Below, piece by piece: positions 62,412-64,000 of a stretch of 64,000 bases of DNA. The translations under genes and the position numbers were made by a program. A model generated the notes under the pieces. It worked only from the letters and a program-made list of their open reading frames with translations, ran no database searches and had not been told where the DNA came from. How positions within the stretch are numbered: position 1 is the stretch's first letter; the number at the start of each line of letters is the position of its first letter. Source of the stretch: Fictibacillus gelatini DSM 15865 (lineage in GTDB: Bacteria > Bacillota > Bacilli > Bacillales > Fictibacillaceae); contig NZ_AUMP01000001.1 in assembly GCF_000430745.1 (NCBI RefSeq), positions 248,001 through 312,000 of the forward strand, read 5' to 3'.

Positions 62412-63273
62412 TTAAATTATAATCCTCTAATTTAACAAACCGATAGCCATTTCGTTTTAATAGAGAAATTGCCTGGATCACTCCTTCAGCCGTTTCTCCT
62501 ATTGGTTGATTCATGTGACAGATTACGATTGATCCTGGCTTAGCACTTAATAAGGCACTTTTGACTTGAGCTGCAGAATATGTAGCACCTGCATCCCCGA
62601 GAACATTGAAGTTAACGGGCTGTTCCCCGAGATCATTTACGATTTTCACGGCAACATCATCATAATAAGCTGTGCCGGAACGAAAAAATTTTGGTTTTCG
62701 GCCAGTTAGTTTTTTGATTTTCTCAGCACTTTCCAACACTTCCGAGACGACTTCATTTGCATTGGCCGTTCCTTTTATTCCCCACACTGATTTTCCGGTT
62801 ACCGAAAGGGGTCTATGGAGCAGGCCATGATTTTCAATTTCAAACAACGGATTTTTTGCAAGAGACAAAAAAGTTTCCTTATTGCTATCGATCCACCTGC
62901 TATTGATAAACAAAGTAGCCGACACTTTTTGTTTTTCAAGAAAATCAATCAGTTTTTTATCGTACCCGCTGCCACGTTTGCCACCGCATGCATCAAACGT
63001 AAGCGCAATCACTTTTTCTTGTGTAGCTAGTCTTGTTTTCACACCTGTTACGTTTTCGCCCCACTGTTTTGGGATTTGCTTTTGATATTTATTAATCATT
63101 TCCGCTCGAATTTGAGCCATCGTTTCATAGTGACTTTTTCTTGTTTTGTCAACGTTACGATTCGTTTGATGAGAACTGACAGATGGCTTTTTTTGATCTT
63201 TATTATCGTTATTGCATGCAGAAAGCCCCAAAAGGGAGAAAACAATAAAAATGAACATGAATTTTTTCGTCAA
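62407..63273 (-). CDS. Lipoprotein polysaccharide deacetylase
   Basis: A 288-residue NodB-homology (CE4) deacetylase. The signal peptide begins (M)TKKFMFIFIVFSLLGLSAC with a lipobox cysteine near residue 19, so it is membrane-anchored outside the cell. A charged linker precedes the catalytic domain (about 85-288). ALTFDACGG holds the catalytic/metal Asp pair region, ENHGLLHRPLS carries the metal-site His, and RSGTAYYDD is motif 3. The TFDACGG variant is common in Bacillus YheN/PdaA relatives. The TTG at 63273 follows GAGGTG; the frame stays open upstream to 63429 through a LysM-like fragment. Confidence 0.85.
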   Translation of the reverse strand: MTKKFMFIFIVFSLLGLSACNNDNKDQKKPSVSSHQTNRNVDKTRKSHYETMAQIRAEMINKYQKQIPKQWGENVTGVKTRLATQEKVIALTFDACGGKRGSGYDKKLIDFLEKQKVSATLFINSRWIDSNKETFLSLAKNPLFEIENHGLLHRPLSVTGKSVWGIKGTANANEVVSEVLESAEKIKKLTGRKPKFFRSGTAYYDDVAVKIVNDLGEQPVNFNVLGDAGATYSAAQVKSALLSAKPGSIVICHMNQPIGETAEGVIQAISLLKRNGYRFVKLEDYNLK

Positions 63274-63595
63274 AATGACACCTCTTATCAAATAAAATGC
63301 TGGATAAAAATTCACAGCGGCATCGAAAAGGATTAATTTTGGAATCGTTAATTTCTGCCCGACTCGTAAAATGCCGTCCAATAAGCGGTTTAAAGAACGG
63401 TATTGTGCATCCAATGTTGAAAGGTGCAATCAAATTATATGTTTTTTCCGGCATCAAAGGCAACATTTCCTTGTTAAGATCGCTAATCATTCCATCGCAA
63501 TTGAATAGTTGTTCAACTTGTTTCGTACTAATCATACTCCCTCATTCGTTTTACAATCCATTCGCCTGTCGCAATATTTATGAAAAATGGAATAG

Positions 63596-63615
63596 AATAT
63601 GCAATTTTGAATATT
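63596..63615. promoter_or_regulatory. Imperfect 20-bp palindrome upstream of sigma-54 promoter
   Basis: AATATGCAAT / TTTGAATATT, about 65 bp upstream of the -24 element. Position fits a binding site for a sigma-54 activator such as a RocR-type protein, but this is inference. Confidence 0.3.
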
Positions 63616-63679
63616 AAACGACAAAAAATTATTTTTAAAATTTTCAAAGCAAAAGTAAATTCACTTTTATTTGCCGCAA

Positions 63680-63695
63680 TGGCACAATTATTGCA
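63680..63695 (+). promoter_or_regulatory. Sigma-54 (SigL) promoter
   Basis: TGGCACAATTATTGCA matches the -24/-12 consensus TGGCAC-N5-TTGCA exactly, with GG and GC 12 bp apart. It lies 126 bp upstream of the permease start on the same strand. Confidence 0.75.
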
Positions 63696-63820
63696 TGAAT
63701 ATTCTGCGAAATATAAACATTTAAAAAACGGAGGTGGCAAATTGTAATTTCTACCCATGCCTATTTACTTTTCAGCGTGTTTTAAAAAAGGGAACTCAAT
63801 TTTAGTAGGAGGAATGATAC

Positions 63821-64000
63821 GTGAAAAATGGTGTACAATTAAAGCGTTCTCTGAAATTATGGCAAGTGGTCATGATGGGACTGGCCTATATGACCCCAAT
63901 GGTTGTATTTGATACATTTGGCATCGTTTCCGGCATGACTGGCGGACATGTTCCTACCGCATACTTAATCGCTTTATGCGCGATGTTATTTACAGCGGCA
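63821..64000 (+). CDS. Amino acid/polyamine permease (partial, N-terminus)
   Basis: The first 60 codons of an APC-superfamily transporter: a short basic N-terminus ([15 protein letters not shown]), then TM1 [20 protein letters not shown] with a break suited to substrate binding, and the start of TM2. The TPMxxFDTFG pattern resembles PuuP-type putrescine/amino acid permeases. GTG start after AGGAGG. The sigma-54 promoter upstream suggests induction by an amino-acid-type signal. It runs off the window end. Confidence 0.75.
   Translation, partial: MKNGVQLKRSLKLWQVVMMGLAYMTPMVVFDTFGIVSGMTGGHVPTAYLIALCAMLFTAA

Noticed and set aside
63694-63720. Nine-codon leader peptide MNILRNINI
   Set aside because: Its ATG overlaps the sigma-54 -12 box and would lie upstream of the predicted transcription start.

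Overview
This window is chromosomal DNA from a spore-forming member of the Bacillaceae, related to but clearly not Bacillus subtilis. The evidence is gene order and content: speA, the SR1/SR1P locus, pdhABCD, peptide deformylase, rpoY, rnjA and ktrC lie in the same neighbourhood as in B. subtilis. They are followed by ykuU, ykuT, ykuS, ykuR, dapH and ccpC homologues, a Spo0E-type phosphatase, and many spore-coat genes. Shine-Dalgarno sites are strong, TTG and GTG starts are frequent, and the DNA is moderately AT-rich.

Layout. 0-7 kb: the end of a nitronate monooxygenase-like flavoenzyme gene, arginine decarboxylase (speA), the dual-function RNA SR1 with its 39-residue peptide, two small DUF-type proteins, and a glycine betaine ABC transporter (opuA) whose permease and binding protein are fused. 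7-15 kb: the pyruvate dehydrogenase operon on the minus strand, then def, rpoY and rnjA on the plus strand. 15-27 kb: KtrC, a heterodimeric ABC exporter, 2-Cys peroxiredoxin, an MscS channel, a DUF21/CBS membrane protein, YkuS, the acetyl-branch lysine/diaminopimelate genes dapH and ykuR, the regulator CcpC and a cation diffusion facilitator. 27-34 kb: Spo0E phosphatase, two small Asp/Asn/Val-rich proteins, a class A penicillin-binding protein, then a cotB-cotH outer-coat pair. CotB carries an Arg/Ser/Gly repeat tail, the likely substrate of the CotH kinase. 34-37 kb: tRNA-Val, YutG, and the yjcH-yjcG-yjcF cluster.

38-60 kb is a spore-surface glycoprotein island. It holds crust proteins of the CotX, CotW and CotV families, several uncharacterised hydrophobic or Cys-rich small proteins, and a translationally coupled four-gene operon for a UDP-N-acetyl-6-deoxy-L-hexosamine. 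It also holds a CDP-glucose 4,6-dehydratase pair, a CgeB-like glycosyltransferase and six other glycosyltransferases. The most distinctive part is a GT2-sulfotransferase fusion together with an orphan APS kinase (CysC). This combination predicts that the crust glycan is sulfated, with PAPS made by a cluster-encoded enzyme.

60-64 kb holds minor membrane proteins, a lipoprotein polysaccharide deacetylase, and the start of an amino-acid permease gene behind a near-consensus sigma-54 promoter. The window also contains at least three intergenic repeat families: arrays of a GGACAATAAA motif at an exact 21-bp period (one of them a 4+4 mirror arrangement), a 144-bp MITE-like element with 11-bp inverted ends, and a 23-bp hairpin repeated in several intergenic gaps. 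No CRISPR array, prophage or insertion-sequence transposase was seen.
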